A DNA stretch of 64,000 bases from Hyphomicrobium_A sp963745205 (GTDB lineage Bacteria > Pseudomonadota > Alphaproteobacteria > Rhizobiales > Hyphomicrobiaceae). A program made the position numbers and the translations under genes. Of the stretch, positions 20,051 through 30,835 are shown in pieces. How positions within the stretch are numbered: position 1 is the stretch's first letter; each line of letters begins with the position of its first letter. Where the stretch lies: NCBI GenBank assembly GCA_963745205.1, contig CAVUWX010000032.1:40384-104383 (forward strand), read 5' to 3'. The notes below the pieces were generated by a model that made no database searches, was not told the DNA's origin, and saw only the letters and a list, made by a program, of their open reading frames with translations.

Positions 20051-20086
20051 GGCGCCTCAGGCTCGCTGCTGTCGACCACGCACCTT

Positions 20087-20752
20087 CTAGTGTCCGCGAA
20101 TCCCCAGGCATACCTCTCGGTCGATAACATAGATCTCCATGCGCTGGGCGAGCACCTGTGGTTCACCTAGCACTGGGATCTCGCCTAGCCTCTCAAATGG
20201 GACGTATTCGCTGCTCACGGGAGCATCAATCACTAGTATATCGGCAGGGCTGTGCTGTTTGTTCTGCAAGCAAAGGCGAATCGCCTTCTCCAAAGTCGAC
20301 GCATACTCTCTCGTTGAATAGCAGCTTGGTTCCTCATCCATAACAGTCAAGAATTGTGCCGTTTCTTCCTCATCAGTTATCGGAAGAAACCCTCTCCCCT
20401 CGCCCTTCTTGTTCAATTCTCTCATGAGGTTAAGTCTCGCCCTCGCCTGCGCGACAGTCGCCTCAATCTTGATCGTAGATTGGGATCGCACCCAAAGCGC
20501 ATCGTGGTCGCTGCTGTCCAAGTTGAACTTGGCCTTATCGTCCGGACTGGCCTTCCGTTTCAGAAGTCCAACGATTGGTGTCACCTCATCGCGCAGCCGC
20601 TTTAGGCGTCCGCGAGCTTCGCGGTAGTCGGCTGTAAGGCCAGCCCCATGAATGAATGGGAAGATGCGTTTGTACTCATCCATAAGGGTTGAGACCTCAA
20701 TCACTCCGCCAATCTTTGCATAAAACAGTTCAAGTTGGTCAGGGGAGTGCAT
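20087..20752 (-). CDS. Hypothetical protein downstream of uvrD
   Basis: A protein of 221 residues with no family I recognise. It is mixed charged and helical, with repeated Arg/Lys-Glu heptad-like segments (REARGRLKRLRDEV, TVAQARARLNLMRELNKKGEG) suggesting coiled coil in the middle. ATG 20752 has SD GAGG five bases upstream and lies seven bases after the uvrD stop, so the two are probably co-transcribed. Its base composition is more AT-rich than its neighbours, which hints at later acquisition. Confidence 0.65.
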   Translation of the reverse strand: MHSPDQLELFYAKIGGVIEVSTLMDEYKRIFPFIHGAGLTADYREARGRLKRLRDEVTPIVGLLKRKASPDDKAKFNLDSSDHDALWVRSQSTIKIEATVAQARARLNLMRELNKKGEGRGFLPITDEEETAQFLTVMDEEPSCYSTREYASTLEKAIRLCLQNKQHSPADILVIDAPVSSEYVPFERLGEIPVLGEPQVLAQRMEIYVIDREVCLGIRGH

Positions 20753-20759
20753 ATTCGCC

Positions 20760-23177
20760 TCACCCACGCTCCACGAAGCTGTCGACCACGCGCTTGCGGC
20801 CCGCCGTGTCGAAGTCGATCGTGAGCTTGTTGCCGTCGACGTCGGCGATGGTGCCCGCCCCGAACTTCTGGTGCTGCACGCGCTCGCCTGGCCGGAACGC
20901 CGGCTCGCCGCTCGATGCCGCGACGAGCTCGCCCTCGATCGTCGTGGGCCCGCGCGCCTTGCGCGCCTTCTGCGGGCTCCACTCATCGCGCGCCTGCATC
21001 TTCGTGCGTTCCTGGGCTCGCTGCCAGCCGGGTGTGTCGTAGGTCGCCTCGAACGGCGCGACGTCGTCGAAACGGCTGCGACCAAACGGCCCCGCGAAGT
21101 TCTGATAGGCGCCCCCGAATGGCATCTTGGCTTCCAGCACCTCGACGTGCGCCTCGGGCAGCTCGTCGACAAAGCGCGAGGGCAGCGCCGACTGGTAGAG
21201 CCCGCGGTTGCGACGGTTCTGCGCGAATGACACCTTGGCGATGCGTTTGGCGCGTGTCAGCCCCACGTACGCGAGACGGCGCTCCTCCTCCAGCCCCGCC
21301 TGCCCGCTTTCATCCAGCGAGCGCTGGTGGGGGAAGAGCCCCTCCTCCCAGCCGGGCAGGAACACGACCTCGAACTCGAGACCCTTGGCCGCGTGCAGCG
21401 TCATCAGCGAGACGCGCTCGCCGTCGCCCGCCTGGTCGGCGTCCATGACGAGGCTCACGTGCTCGAGGAAGCCCTCAAGCGAGTCGAACTCGTGCATGAA
21501 GCGAACGAGCTCTTTCAGGTTCTCCAGCCGCGATTGCGCCTGCGGGCTCTTGTCCGCCTGCCACATGGCCGTATAGCCGAACTCGTCCAGGATCAGCTCG
21601 GCGATCTCTGTGTGACGCATGTGGCCGACATGTCCACGCCAGCGCTCGAAGCTGGCGACGAGGCCGGCGAGCGAATGGCGCGCCTTGCCCGGCAGCTCCT
21701 CGGTCTCGACGATCATCTGCGCCGCCTGGTAGAGCGGTATCCCGCGGGCGCGCGCAAGCTCGTGCAGCCTCCTGACCGAGGTATCGCCGAGGCCACGTTT
21801 GGGCACGTTGACGATGCGCTCGAACTTGAGGTCGTTGGCGGGGTTTGCCGTGATCTCGAGGTAGGCGATCGCGTCCTTGATTTCCTGACGCTCGTAGAAG
21901 CGCGGGCCGCCGATAACGCGGTAGGGTAGTCCCATCGTGATGAAGCGGTCTTCGAAGGCGCGCATCTGGAACGAAGCGCGGACGAGAATGGCGACCTCGT
22001 TGGAGCGTTGCCCGTCCTTCTGCATGCGCTCGATGTCGTCGCCGATGGAGCGAGCTTCCTCCTCGTCGTCCCAAACCGCCGTCACTGTGACTTTGGTGCC
22101 CGGCTGGCCGTCGGTGAACAGCGTCTTGCCGAGCCGTCCCTTGTTCTCCGCGATGAGGCCCGAGGCCGCGGCGAGGATATGCCCAGTCGAGCGGTAGTTG
22201 CGCTCCAGCCGGATGACTATCGCGCCGGGGAAGTCTTTCTCGAATCGTAGGATGTTGTCGACCTCGGCGCCGCGCCAGCCATAGATCGACTGATCGTCGT
22301 CACCGACACAGCAGATGTTGGGCGAGCCCTGCGCCAGGAGCTTTAGCCACAGGTACTGCGCGATGTTGGTGTCCTGGTACTCGTCGACGAGAATGTAGCG
22401 AAAACGGCGCTGGTAATCTGCGAGCACGTCGGGATGATCGAGGAAGAGGCGCAGGTTCTCGAGTAGGAGGTCGCCGAAGTCGCAGGCGTTGAGCTCCTTC
22501 AAACGCCGCTGGTAGGCTGCATAAAGCTGAGCACCTTTGCCCGAGGCGAAGCCGAACGCCTCGCCCGCCGGCACCTTGTCGGGAGTGAGCCCGCGGTTCT
22601 TCCAGCCGTCGATCAGGGCCGCGAGCTGGCGCGCGGGCCACCGGTCCTTGTCGAGCCCGGCCGCCTCGATCACCTGCTTCATGAGCCGGACCTGGTCGTC
22701 GGTATCGAGGATGGTGAAGCCCGACTTGAGGCCGACGAGCTCGGCGTGCCGGCGCAGGATCTTGACGCCGATCGAGTGGAACGTGCCGAGCCAGGGCATG
22801 CCCTCGACGATGCCACCGACGAGGTCGCCGACGCGCTCCTTCATCTCGCGCGCGGCCTTGTTGGTAAAAGTGACGGAGAGGAGCTGGCTTGGGTAGGCCT
22901 TGCGGGTTGCCAGGATGTGCGCGATGCGGGTGGTGAGCACGCGCGTCTTTCCGGTGCCAGCGCCGGCGAGCACCAGGACGGCTCCGTCGAGCGCCTCTAC
23001 CGCTTGCTGCTGCTCGGGGTTGAGGCCGGAGAGGTAGGGGGGCGCCGCGGCGCTCTGCAGGGCGCGCGACGATAGCGACGGCCCCGGCTCCGGGCCGCGG
23101 GAGGCCTCCGGCAAATCGAAGGGAGGGTCGTCGCAAGCGTCCGGCGCGTTCGCCAAATGTTTTCGATTTTGCGCCAT
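20760..23177 (-). CDS. uvrD: ATP-dependent DNA helicase UvrD/PcrA
   Basis: Superfamily 1A 3'-5' helicase for repair and replication restart. Motif I is VLAGAGTGKTRVLT (Walker A about residues 72-78), Ia LSVTFTNKAAREMKERV, II ILVDEYQDTN, III VGDDDQSIYGWRGA, IV ERNYRST, V LMTLHAAKGLEFEVVFLPGWEEG and VI ERRLAYVGLTRAK. The C-terminal Tudor-like tail reads GERVQHQKFGAGTI, as in PcrA. ATG 23177 gives 805 residues; an in-frame TTG three codons upstream is possible. Neither start has a clear SD. Confidence 0.95.
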   Translation of the reverse strand: MAQNRKHLANAPDACDDPPFDLPEASRGPEPGPSLSSRALQSAAAPPYLSGLNPEQQQAVEALDGAVLVLAGAGTGKTRVLTTRIAHILATRKAYPSQLLSVTFTNKAAREMKERVGDLVGGIVEGMPWLGTFHSIGVKILRRHAELVGLKSGFTILDTDDQVRLMKQVIEAAGLDKDRWPARQLAALIDGWKNRGLTPDKVPAGEAFGFASGKGAQLYAAYQRRLKELNACDFGDLLLENLRLFLDHPDVLADYQRRFRYILVDEYQDTNIAQYLWLKLLAQGSPNICCVGDDDQSIYGWRGAEVDNILRFEKDFPGAIVIRLERNYRSTGHILAAASGLIAENKGRLGKTLFTDGQPGTKVTVTAVWDDEEEARSIGDDIERMQKDGQRSNEVAILVRASFQMRAFEDRFITMGLPYRVIGGPRFYERQEIKDAIAYLEITANPANDLKFERIVNVPKRGLGDTSVRRLHELARARGIPLYQAAQMIVETEELPGKARHSLAGLVASFERWRGHVGHMRHTEIAELILDEFGYTAMWQADKSPQAQSRLENLKELVRFMHEFDSLEGFLEHVSLVMDADQAGDGERVSLMTLHAAKGLEFEVVFLPGWEEGLFPHQRSLDESGQAGLEEERRLAYVGLTRAKRIAKVSFAQNRRNRGLYQSALPSRFVDELPEAHVEVLEAKMPFGGAYQNFAGPFGRSRFDDVAPFEATYDTPGWQRAQERTKMQARDEWSPQKARKARGPTTIEGELVAASSGEPAFRPGERVQHQKFGAGTIADVDGNKLTIDFDTAGRKRVVDSFVERG

Positions 23178-23531
23178 AGTTCGCAACTATATCAAGAGCA
23201 CTCTTGCGGCAACCGCCGGGCGCCTCTCGCCCACACGAGATATGGGAATTGTGGCCGCGGCGGTCGCCCTGCGCTTCGCGAATTTCGGGAAACTGCGTCA
23301 CTTTCTCGACCGCCGAGGCGCTCAAGGTCGGGATCGCAAACCAGACAGGGGTCGGCGAATAAGTTAGACTGATTTCCGCGTTGATTTGGTGGCAGGCGTC
23401 TCGGGTCCCTCCCGCCACATGATCGTAGAGGCAAGCGAGAGGGACATCTCCAGAGACGGCGCCGCTATGGCTCCAGCTCTGCCAATTTGATAGAGCGGGA
23501 CCGGCCGCCAATCCGGCCCCCGAAAAGGTCG
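23178..23531. promoter_or_regulatory. Divergent intergenic region uvrD / asmA-like
   Basis: About 350 bases between divergent genes and so expected to hold both promoters. No gene, strong repeat or recognisable operator was seen in it. Confidence 0.4.
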
Positions 23532-26500
23532 ATGAGCAACGGGCTTCTATACATCGCCGGCCTGATCACGCTTGCGCTCGCCGCGCTGTTCGCGGTGCCG
23601 TATTTCATCGATTGGAACGGCTATCGCGGTGTGTTCGAGGAGGAAGCGACCCGCATTCTCGGGCGCGAGGTGCGCGTCGGCGGCGATGTCAACGTGCGTC
23701 TCTTACCCGCGCCCTACGTCCGCTTCGACAAGCTGCGCATCGCCGACCCGTCGGCAGTGACCGGCGAGCCGTTCTTTAGCGCCGAGAGCTTCACCATGCG
23801 CCTGTCGGTGCCCCCGCTGCTCAAGGGCATCCTGGAGGCCAACGAAATCGAGCTCAAGCGTCCCGTCCTGCGCCTCGCGCTCGACGCCGACGGCGGCGGC
23901 AACTGGCGCACGCTTAGCATCGCGCCCGGTGCGCTCCCCTTCGTACCAGCCGATATCTCGCTGCAGTCGGTCAAGATCAAGGACGGCATGGTGGCCCTGC
24001 AGGGGCCCAAGGGGGCCGACTTCGCGCAGATCGACGGCCTCAATGGCGAGCTCAAGGCCAACTCGATGGACGGTCCATTCTCGTTCAGGGGCACAGCGAG
24101 CTGGCGGGGTGCCCCGCGCGAGCTGCGCGTCGCAACCGGCGCGGTGGACGCCGAGGGTGCCATCCGCTTCAAGTCGATCATTCGCGCCGAGAGCGGCAAC
24201 ACCTATTCCGTCGACGGGCGCGTCATCGATCTCAAGGGGCACCCGCGTATCGACGGCGAGATGACGGCGAAGTTCGAGCTCGACGGCGCACCGACCGAAG
24301 CCGCGGCGCCTGCAGTTGACGGCACAGCCGGCACCGTTAAGGCCGAAAAGGCCGGCATCGATTTCAAGGCGACGCTCGCTGGCAACGCAAAGAGTATGAA
24401 GCTCGACGGCATAACCCTCTCGTTTGAACGGTTGGGACAGCCGCAGCTGATCAGCGGGAACGCGGAAGCGACGTGGTCTGATGCGCTCAACGTGGAGCTC
24501 AACCTCGCGTCGCGCTGGCTCGATCTCGACCGCATCGCGGGCGGCGGCGGCAGCAAGCGCCCGCTCGACACCGCGGAAAGCTTCGTCGCGGCGGTCATGG
24601 ACGCACTGCCGATGCAAGCCGAGACCAAGATCCGCTTCGATATCGACCAGGCCAACCTTGGTGGCGAAGCCGTAAGTGCGATCCGGCTCGAGGCCGCCCG
24701 CAGCAACGGCGCGTTACTCTTAAGAGGCCTGCGTGCCGGCCTGCCAGGCGGCGCCAAGCTCACGCTTGACGGTACGGTCGCCGCCGTCGCGAACGCACAC
24801 ACGTTCCAGGGCGACCTCGCCCTGCGCGGCACCAGCCTGCCGCGTTTTCTCACCTGGGTCGCCCAGGACGGCTCCGTCGCCGATCTTGTGCGCAGCGATG
24901 GAGCGTTTTCGCTGCAGGGCCGGTTTGGCATGAGCGAGAAGGGGATCGATTTGACCGATGCCGGCGCGGACATCGGTGGCACGCCGCTCGCCGGCTCAGT
25001 GCATTACGCCAGCGGCGAGCGCACCCAGCTCGCGATCGTACTCGATGGACAAGAGATCGACGCAAGCCGGTTCTGGCCGACGGCGGTGGGCTACCTCAAG
25101 GGCATGCTGGTGGGAGCTCAGCCCGACGCTGCAAAGAGCGAGAACGGGTCCGCGCCGCAGCAACGCTGGCTCGATGTCACAAAGTCGGATTTTTCCCTGC
25201 GCCTGCGGGCGGCCGAGCTCAAGACACAGCGGCAGCCGGTGCGCAACGTCGACCTCGACATGGCGATCGATAAGGGACGCTTGTCGATGCGCTCGTGCAA
25301 GTTTTCGACCGACGACGGTCTTGATGTCGAGCTCGACGGCGATATCGCCGGCGTGACGGAGCAGCCGCGGGGCGCGTTGCGCTGGACCCTGGCGGTGCCC
25401 GGCAAGGACGCCTTTGCCTCGTTCGTGCGTCTGGCCGACCTTCCCGAGGACGCGACAGAAAAGGCTATGCGCTTCGTCGCCTTCGCACCGGCGCGGCTCG
25501 CCGGCGCGATCGAACTTGGCGCGCGGGTGCCGGGCGCGGCCGACATTCTCGCCGACGGCGAGACCGAAGGCGGTCGGATCGTGGCCGCAGTGCGCCTGGA
25601 CGGCGGGCTCGCCAACTGGCGCAGCGCCGGCGCGAACATCGAACTTACCATGCAGGCAGCCGACGTGGTGCAGGCGCTCGAAAGCCTGAGAGCGCACGCT
25701 TCCCTCCCGTCGGGGCAACCGCAGCGGCCGGGCGAGATCTTCGTCAAGGCCATCGGGACGCCGGTCCAAGGCCTGCTCACGACCGCCTCGGTCAAGGCGC
25801 CGGGTCTGTTTTTCGGCTACGACGGACACGTCGCTCTGCCGCCCGACAGTGCCGACAAGTTCGACGGCGAGGTGCGCATTTCGGCGCGGGACCTCGGCGA
25901 CGCCATGGCCATTGCCGGGCTCGGCTCGGGCGGCGCGCTGCGCGGCTCTCCCGTCATCGGCTCGCTCAAGATTGTCTCCGCGCCGAGCGCGATCGAAGTC
26001 AAGCCATACAAGCTCACGATCGGCGGCACCAAGGTCGACGGCACCATCGCGCTCGCCTACCCCGAGGGCGGGGCGGCAATTGTCACAGCGCAGCTCGACG
26101 TCGACGAGGCGTCGCTTCCCGGCTTGCTGGGCATCGCGCTTGACCGCAAGGTCGCGGCAGCCCCCCCTGCACCCGGAGCGCCGCCGCCACCGGGCCCCGC
26201 CACGGCGGCTCCGGCACCTGAGCCGCTCACCGCCGGAAAATCCGTTTGGCCGGAATCGCAATTCGACTTTGCGGCTCTCGATGGCATTGAAGGAAAGCTC
26301 GGCGTCTCCTTCGGGACGCTCTCTCTTGCGCCTGGCATGGGCGTCAAGAACGCTCGGCTCGAGGTGGGGCTCGCGCCGGGCAAGATTTCGGTTACTAAGC
26401 TCGAGGGCAAGGCCGCGGGCGGCGACCTGCTGGCGACAGCGGAGCTTGAGCGGGCGCCCGGCGGCGCCCGGCTCGCCGGCGACGTTCGCATCAACGGCAT

Positions 26501-27608
26501 ACCACTCTCCGCCGCGAACGCGACTGGCCCCGCAAACGGAAAAGATGGGACCGTAGCGCTCGCGCTGGAATTCTCTGGAAGCGGGGCCACGCCCGGCGGT
26601 CTCATTGCGGTGGCGCTCGGCAAGGGCGAGCTCACGCTCGGCGACGTGACCGCACGCGTGCCCACTCCGCTCGCCGTCGTGGCGACATCGGAGGCGGTGC
26701 TGTCGGGCGGTGCCGGCGGCGCCGGGGAGGCGCTTATCGCGGCGCTACGCGAACAGATGGCGTCGAGCGGGGTCTCCGTGGGTCCGCGCAAGATCGCCAT
26801 CGCGATTGCCGACGGTGCGGCCAAACTAGAGCCGTTCGAGCTGCAGACGGACGCCGGCGCCACGAGGGTCGAGACGACCGTCGATCTCGCGTCGCTCGTG
26901 GTCGACAGCCAATGGGTCGTGCAGCCGAAGGCTCCCGATGTCGCGCAGAACGACAAACCGCGCAAGGGTGCGCTGCCCGCCGTCACCGTCGTCTACGTCG
27001 GCCCGCTCAAGGACGCCTGGACGCTCGATCCGCGCATCACCGCGGACGCGCTCGAGCGCGAGCTCGCGATCCGCCGCATGGAGCTCGACGCCGACCAGCT
27101 CGAGCGCCTGCACAAGCTCGACGCCGAGCGCGCACGCCAGGATGAGGAGCGCCGCCGGGCGCTCGCCGCCGACCAAGCGGCGCGCGCAGCGATGCCGACG
27201 CAAGCCGTGCCGCAAGCCGTCGTCCCGCCCCAGGCCGTCGTCCCGCCGCCCCCTGGCACACCACAGGCGGCGCCGCTCGCCAGTGGCGTCAGGCCCCCCT
27301 ATCCGCAGCAACCTGTGCGCCCGGGCACCCTTCCCCAGCAGCCCGGCGCACCACCCGCCGCGGCCACAGTCCCCGAGGCCCCGCAGCGCCAGGACAGCGG
27401 CGCCATCGACGTGCTGCCGTCCGTTCCCGGCCAGGAGGCCCAGGTGCTGCCTCCTGGCACCACCCCCGCGACCGGCCAGCCGCCCGGAGCTCCCACCGCG
27501 GAGGCCCTGCCGCAGGCTGCGCAGGATCCATACCGGGCGCGGCGGTTCCCACGTCAGGTGCCGGCCGGCGAGCAGGTTTTGCGCGCCCTGCAGAACGGCC
27601 AAAACTGA
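23532..27608 (+). CDS. AsmA family protein
   Basis: Large envelope protein of the AsmA/TamB-like group, implicated in phospholipid transport and outer-membrane homeostasis. One N-terminal membrane anchor (LLYIAGLITLALAALFAVPYF) is followed directly by the AsmA start FIDWNGYRGVFEEEATRILGREV and repetitive beta-groove sequence for about 1100 residues. The last 200 residues switch to a charged helix (LERELAIRRMELDADQLERLHKL) and a Pro/Gln-rich tail. ATG 23532 gives 1358 residues. The frame is open back to a TTG at 23487, but the ATG places the anchor correctly. Confidence 0.88.
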   Translation: MSNGLLYIAGLITLALAALFAVPYFIDWNGYRGVFEEEATRILGREVRVGGDVNVRLLPAPYVRFDKLRIADPSAVTGEPFFSAESFTMRLSVPPLLKGILEANEIELKRPVLRLALDADGGGNWRTLSIAPGALPFVPADISLQSVKIKDGMVALQGPKGADFAQIDGLNGELKANSMDGPFSFRGTASWRGAPRELRVATGAVDAEGAIRFKSIIRAESGNTYSVDGRVIDLKGHPRIDGEMTAKFELDGAPTEAAAPAVDGTAGTVKAEKAGIDFKATLAGNAKSMKLDGITLSFERLGQPQLISGNAEATWSDALNVELNLASRWLDLDRIAGGGGSKRPLDTAESFVAAVMDALPMQAETKIRFDIDQANLGGEAVSAIRLEAARSNGALLLRGLRAGLPGGAKLTLDGTVAAVANAHTFQGDLALRGTSLPRFLTWVAQDGSVADLVRSDGAFSLQGRFGMSEKGIDLTDAGADIGGTPLAGSVHYASGERTQLAIVLDGQEIDASRFWPTAVGYLKGMLVGAQPDAAKSENGSAPQQRWLDVTKSDFSLRLRAAELKTQRQPVRNVDLDMAIDKGRLSMRSCKFSTDDGLDVELDGDIAGVTEQPRGALRWTLAVPGKDAFASFVRLADLPEDATEKAMRFVAFAPARLAGAIELGARVPGAADILADGETEGGRIVAAVRLDGGLANWRSAGANIELTMQAADVVQALESLRAHASLPSGQPQRPGEIFVKAIGTPVQGLLTTASVKAPGLFFGYDGHVALPPDSADKFDGEVRISARDLGDAMAIAGLGSGGALRGSPVIGSLKIVSAPSAIEVKPYKLTIGGTKVDGTIALAYPEGGAAIVTAQLDVDEASLPGLLGIALDRKVAAAPPAPGAPPPPGPATAAPAPEPLTAGKSVWPESQFDFAALDGIEGKLGVSFGTLSLAPGMGVKNARLEVGLAPGKISVTKLEGKAAGGDLLATAELERAPGGARLAGDVRINGIPLSAANATGPANGKDGTVALALEFSGSGATPGGLIAVALGKGELTLGDVTARVPTPLAVVATSEAVLSGGAGGAGEALIAALREQMASSGVSVGPRKIAIAIADGAAKLEPFELQTDAGATRVETTVDLASLVVDSQWVVQPKAPDVAQNDKPRKGALPAVTVVYVGPLKDAWTLDPRITADALERELAIRRMELDADQLERLHKLDAERARQDEERRRALAADQAARAAMPTQAVPQAVVPPQAVVPPPPGTPQAAPLASGVRPPYPQQPVRPGTLPQQPGAPPAAATVPEAPQRQDSGAIDVLPSVPGQEAQVLPPGTTPATGQPPGAPTAEALPQAAQDPYRARRFPRQVPAGEQVLRALQNGQN

Positions 27609-27641
27609 GTTTCAACAGCGGTTCGCCGGCGCGGCATCCAC

Positions 27642-27893
27642 CTAGCGCGCCCTAGTATCGCTCGGAGGGCCCGCGCGGGGATTGCGAAAGAAGTCGAGCA
27701 CCCACACGCGCACCGCGCTCGAGAGGCCAGAGGCCCCGCGCCCCTTGTCGATCGCGGCAACGAGGCCGGCAACCGTCGTGCGCTCCACTTCCGCCGCCTG
27801 CCGCAGTGCGTCCCAGAACGGCGCCTCGAGCGAGATCGAGGTGCGGTGGCCGGCGATCGTGAACGAGCGTTTGACGGGCCGCGGCATGCTCAC
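27642..27893 (-). CDS. Ribbon-helix-helix domain protein (RHH_4 type)
   Basis: Small protein of 83 residues with the pattern VKRSFTIAGHRTSISLEAPFWDALRQAA, typical of the alphaproteobacterial RHH_4 family, whose N-terminal strand would contact DNA. The GTG start overlaps the stop of the DUF4169 gene by four bases; ATG 27887 is an alternative. It is the last gene of a fumC-DUF4169-RHH run. Confidence 0.8.
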   Translation of the reverse strand: MSMPRPVKRSFTIAGHRTSISLEAPFWDALRQAAEVERTTVAGLVAAIDKGRGASGLSSAVRVWVLDFFRNPRAGPPSDTRAR

Positions 27894-28087
27894 GTCTCGC
27901 TGTCGGGGTTCACATCGGAGCGGCGGTGCGCGTCGAGCCGGCGCTGGGCGAGCGACTTCGTGCCTTCAGCCTTCGCGCGTTCGGATTTCGAGCGTCCGTG
28001 CTTGGCGCGGTTTTCCGCGGCTTCGGCCTGGGCTTGCGCCCTTGCTCTTGCCTTGCGCGCGCGGCGCAAATTTATGATCTCGCCCAC
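27890..28087 (-). CDS. DUF4169 family protein
   Basis: Highly basic protein of 65 residues, beginning VGEIINLRRARKARAR and continuing with AENRAKHGRSKSERAKAEG, which matches the DUF4169 pattern common in alphaproteobacteria. Function unknown; it may bind nucleic acid given its charge. The GTG start lies five bases after the fumC stop and its own stop overlaps the RHH gene, so the three look like one operon. Confidence 0.8.
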   Translation of the reverse strand: MGEIINLRRARKARARAQAQAEAAENRAKHGRSKSERAKAEGTKSLAQRRLDAHRRSDVNPDSET

Positions 28088-28092
28088 GCGCG

Positions 28093-29522
<1,430 letters not shown>

Positions 29523-29960
29523 GCGCGGATCCGGGGTAAGTTGAACTTACGCCGCCATAGCACGCCGGAGGGCCCGAGGCACGGCCTTGCCGCCTCGCGG
29601 GAGCGACCCCGAGGGTTTGCGAAGTGGGGAGACGGGGCGCGCACGCACCGCATCTATATTTTTTGCTCGGCGCTTGCGCGCCCCGCCGCGCAGATTGGCG
29701 CGGCCGCCGGACTTCGACGGCGGGTTCCTTAATCCCGCACCGGCGCTGTTCCCGGCTCCTGACGGCTCGGTACACCAGGGACTTCGGGACGTTACCCCTC
29801 GTCGTCTGGCTTGTTCACGATCGCAGCCCGCTCCCAAGTCGTAGACGGCCTAGAACTCGTCCCCATGGGGCGGGATGAGTTGAGTGTAGGGCGTGGCGGG
29901 GAGGCGGGGATTAGTTTTGAGCGCAGCATGCGCGTGGAGCGAACGGCTCCACCTTTTCAG

Positions 29961-29988
29961 TCATCCTCGGGCTTGTCCCGAGGATCCA
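29961..29988. repeat. Palindromic intergenic repeat, copy 1
   Basis: In the 600-base gap 29523-30127, which holds no gene I can support. The unit is a hairpin with nine-base arms ATCCTCGGG / CCCGAGGAT around CTTGT, resembling the small palindromic repeats scattered between genes in many alphaproteobacteria. A second diverged copy lies about 80 bases away. Confidence 0.7.
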
Positions 29989-30068
29989 GCGTTCAACGAG
30001 TTCCAGAGGTTAGATGAGCGAGCCGCGCGACTGCCGCGAATGGTCTGTTGTTGAGCCCAGCTTCGCAA

Positions 30069-30096
30069 TGGATCCTCGGAATAAATCCGAGGATGA
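30069..30096. repeat. Palindromic intergenic repeat, copy 2
   Basis: Second copy, opposite in orientation to that at 29961: TGGATCCTCGG...CCGAGGATGA with AATAAAT in the loop. Arms are conserved while the loop has changed, as expected for a structure-selected element. Confidence 0.7.
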
Positions 30097-30127
30097 CACC
30101 TGTGCGCGAGCGTCCACTAACCGCCCA

Positions 30128-30403
30128 CTACTGACAGGTCTGCTCCAGCCGCCACCCGGTGACGCGGCAGCGCTCTCGCCCCTGCGCGTCGGTGCTGCAG
30201 GCGCGGTTGGGGTAGCGCTTGTAGGAGCAGTAGTAGTCAGGAAAGAGAAACCCTTCGTAGCCGCGCGCCGGGCCCTTGGTCTCGTAGCTCTCCGAGTAAT
30301 AGGGTTTGACGCCGTGGCGGGCTTCGGCGGCGCCGGCGGCGAGGACGGGAAGGACCAGAGCGGCTATGGCGAGCGCTGTGGCGCAACGGGTCGATGCGAT
30401 CAT
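30128..30403 (-). CDS. Small secreted protein
   Basis: 91 residues. N-terminal signal peptide (TALAIAALVLPVLAAGAAEA), then a mature part of about 60 residues rich in Tyr and with four Cys (YYCSYKRYPNRACSTDAQGRERCRVTGWRLEQTC), suggesting two disulfides in the periplasm. ATG 30403 has SD AAGGAG seven bases upstream; an upstream in-frame start lacks support. No family recognised. Confidence 0.7.
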   Translation of the reverse strand: MIASTRCATALAIAALVLPVLAAGAAEARHGVKPYYSESYETKGPARGYEGFLFPDYYCSYKRYPNRACSTDAQGRERCRVTGWRLEQTCQ

Positions 30404-30521
30404 TGGTGTTCTCCTTGCCACTTCAACGGAAGCGGCCGGTGGATGAGGGTGATGTAGGTCGCCGGCCGCGGGCACAGTAGGTGCATCGACTCCAGGTGTT
30501 GTCGCGGTCATGGTCGACTGG

Positions 30522-30539
30522 CTGTTCCCTAGGGAACAG
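30522..30539. promoter_or_regulatory. Perfect 18-base palindrome
   Basis: CTGTTCCCT/AGGGAACAG, symmetric with no spacer, in the 430-base gap between divergent genes (30404-30835). The form fits an operator for a dimeric regulator of either neighbour. Nothing else was recognised in the gap. Confidence 0.4.
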
Positions 30540-30835
30540 GGGACAGCACGACCGCGTCAGACGCGCACGCTTGGCCCGCGTCCCTCGCGTGGGCGGGGGG
30601 CTGTGTTTGGGAGTGCGGACGCTTCGGCCCTCGTCCGAGATGGGCCAATTCTGGGAGACACTCCGGGTCATGCGCTTGTCAAAAGACCGCAGGCAGTACG
30701 ATCAGAGGCCTTCTTCGCTCATTGGCTCAACTTTGAAGCAACTCTACCGTGTAATGAACGCCCATAAACATCGATTGTTAAGTCGTTTGTTTTGATACTC
30801 CCTAATACGGATCCGAATGCCGGAGCGCGGGACGA

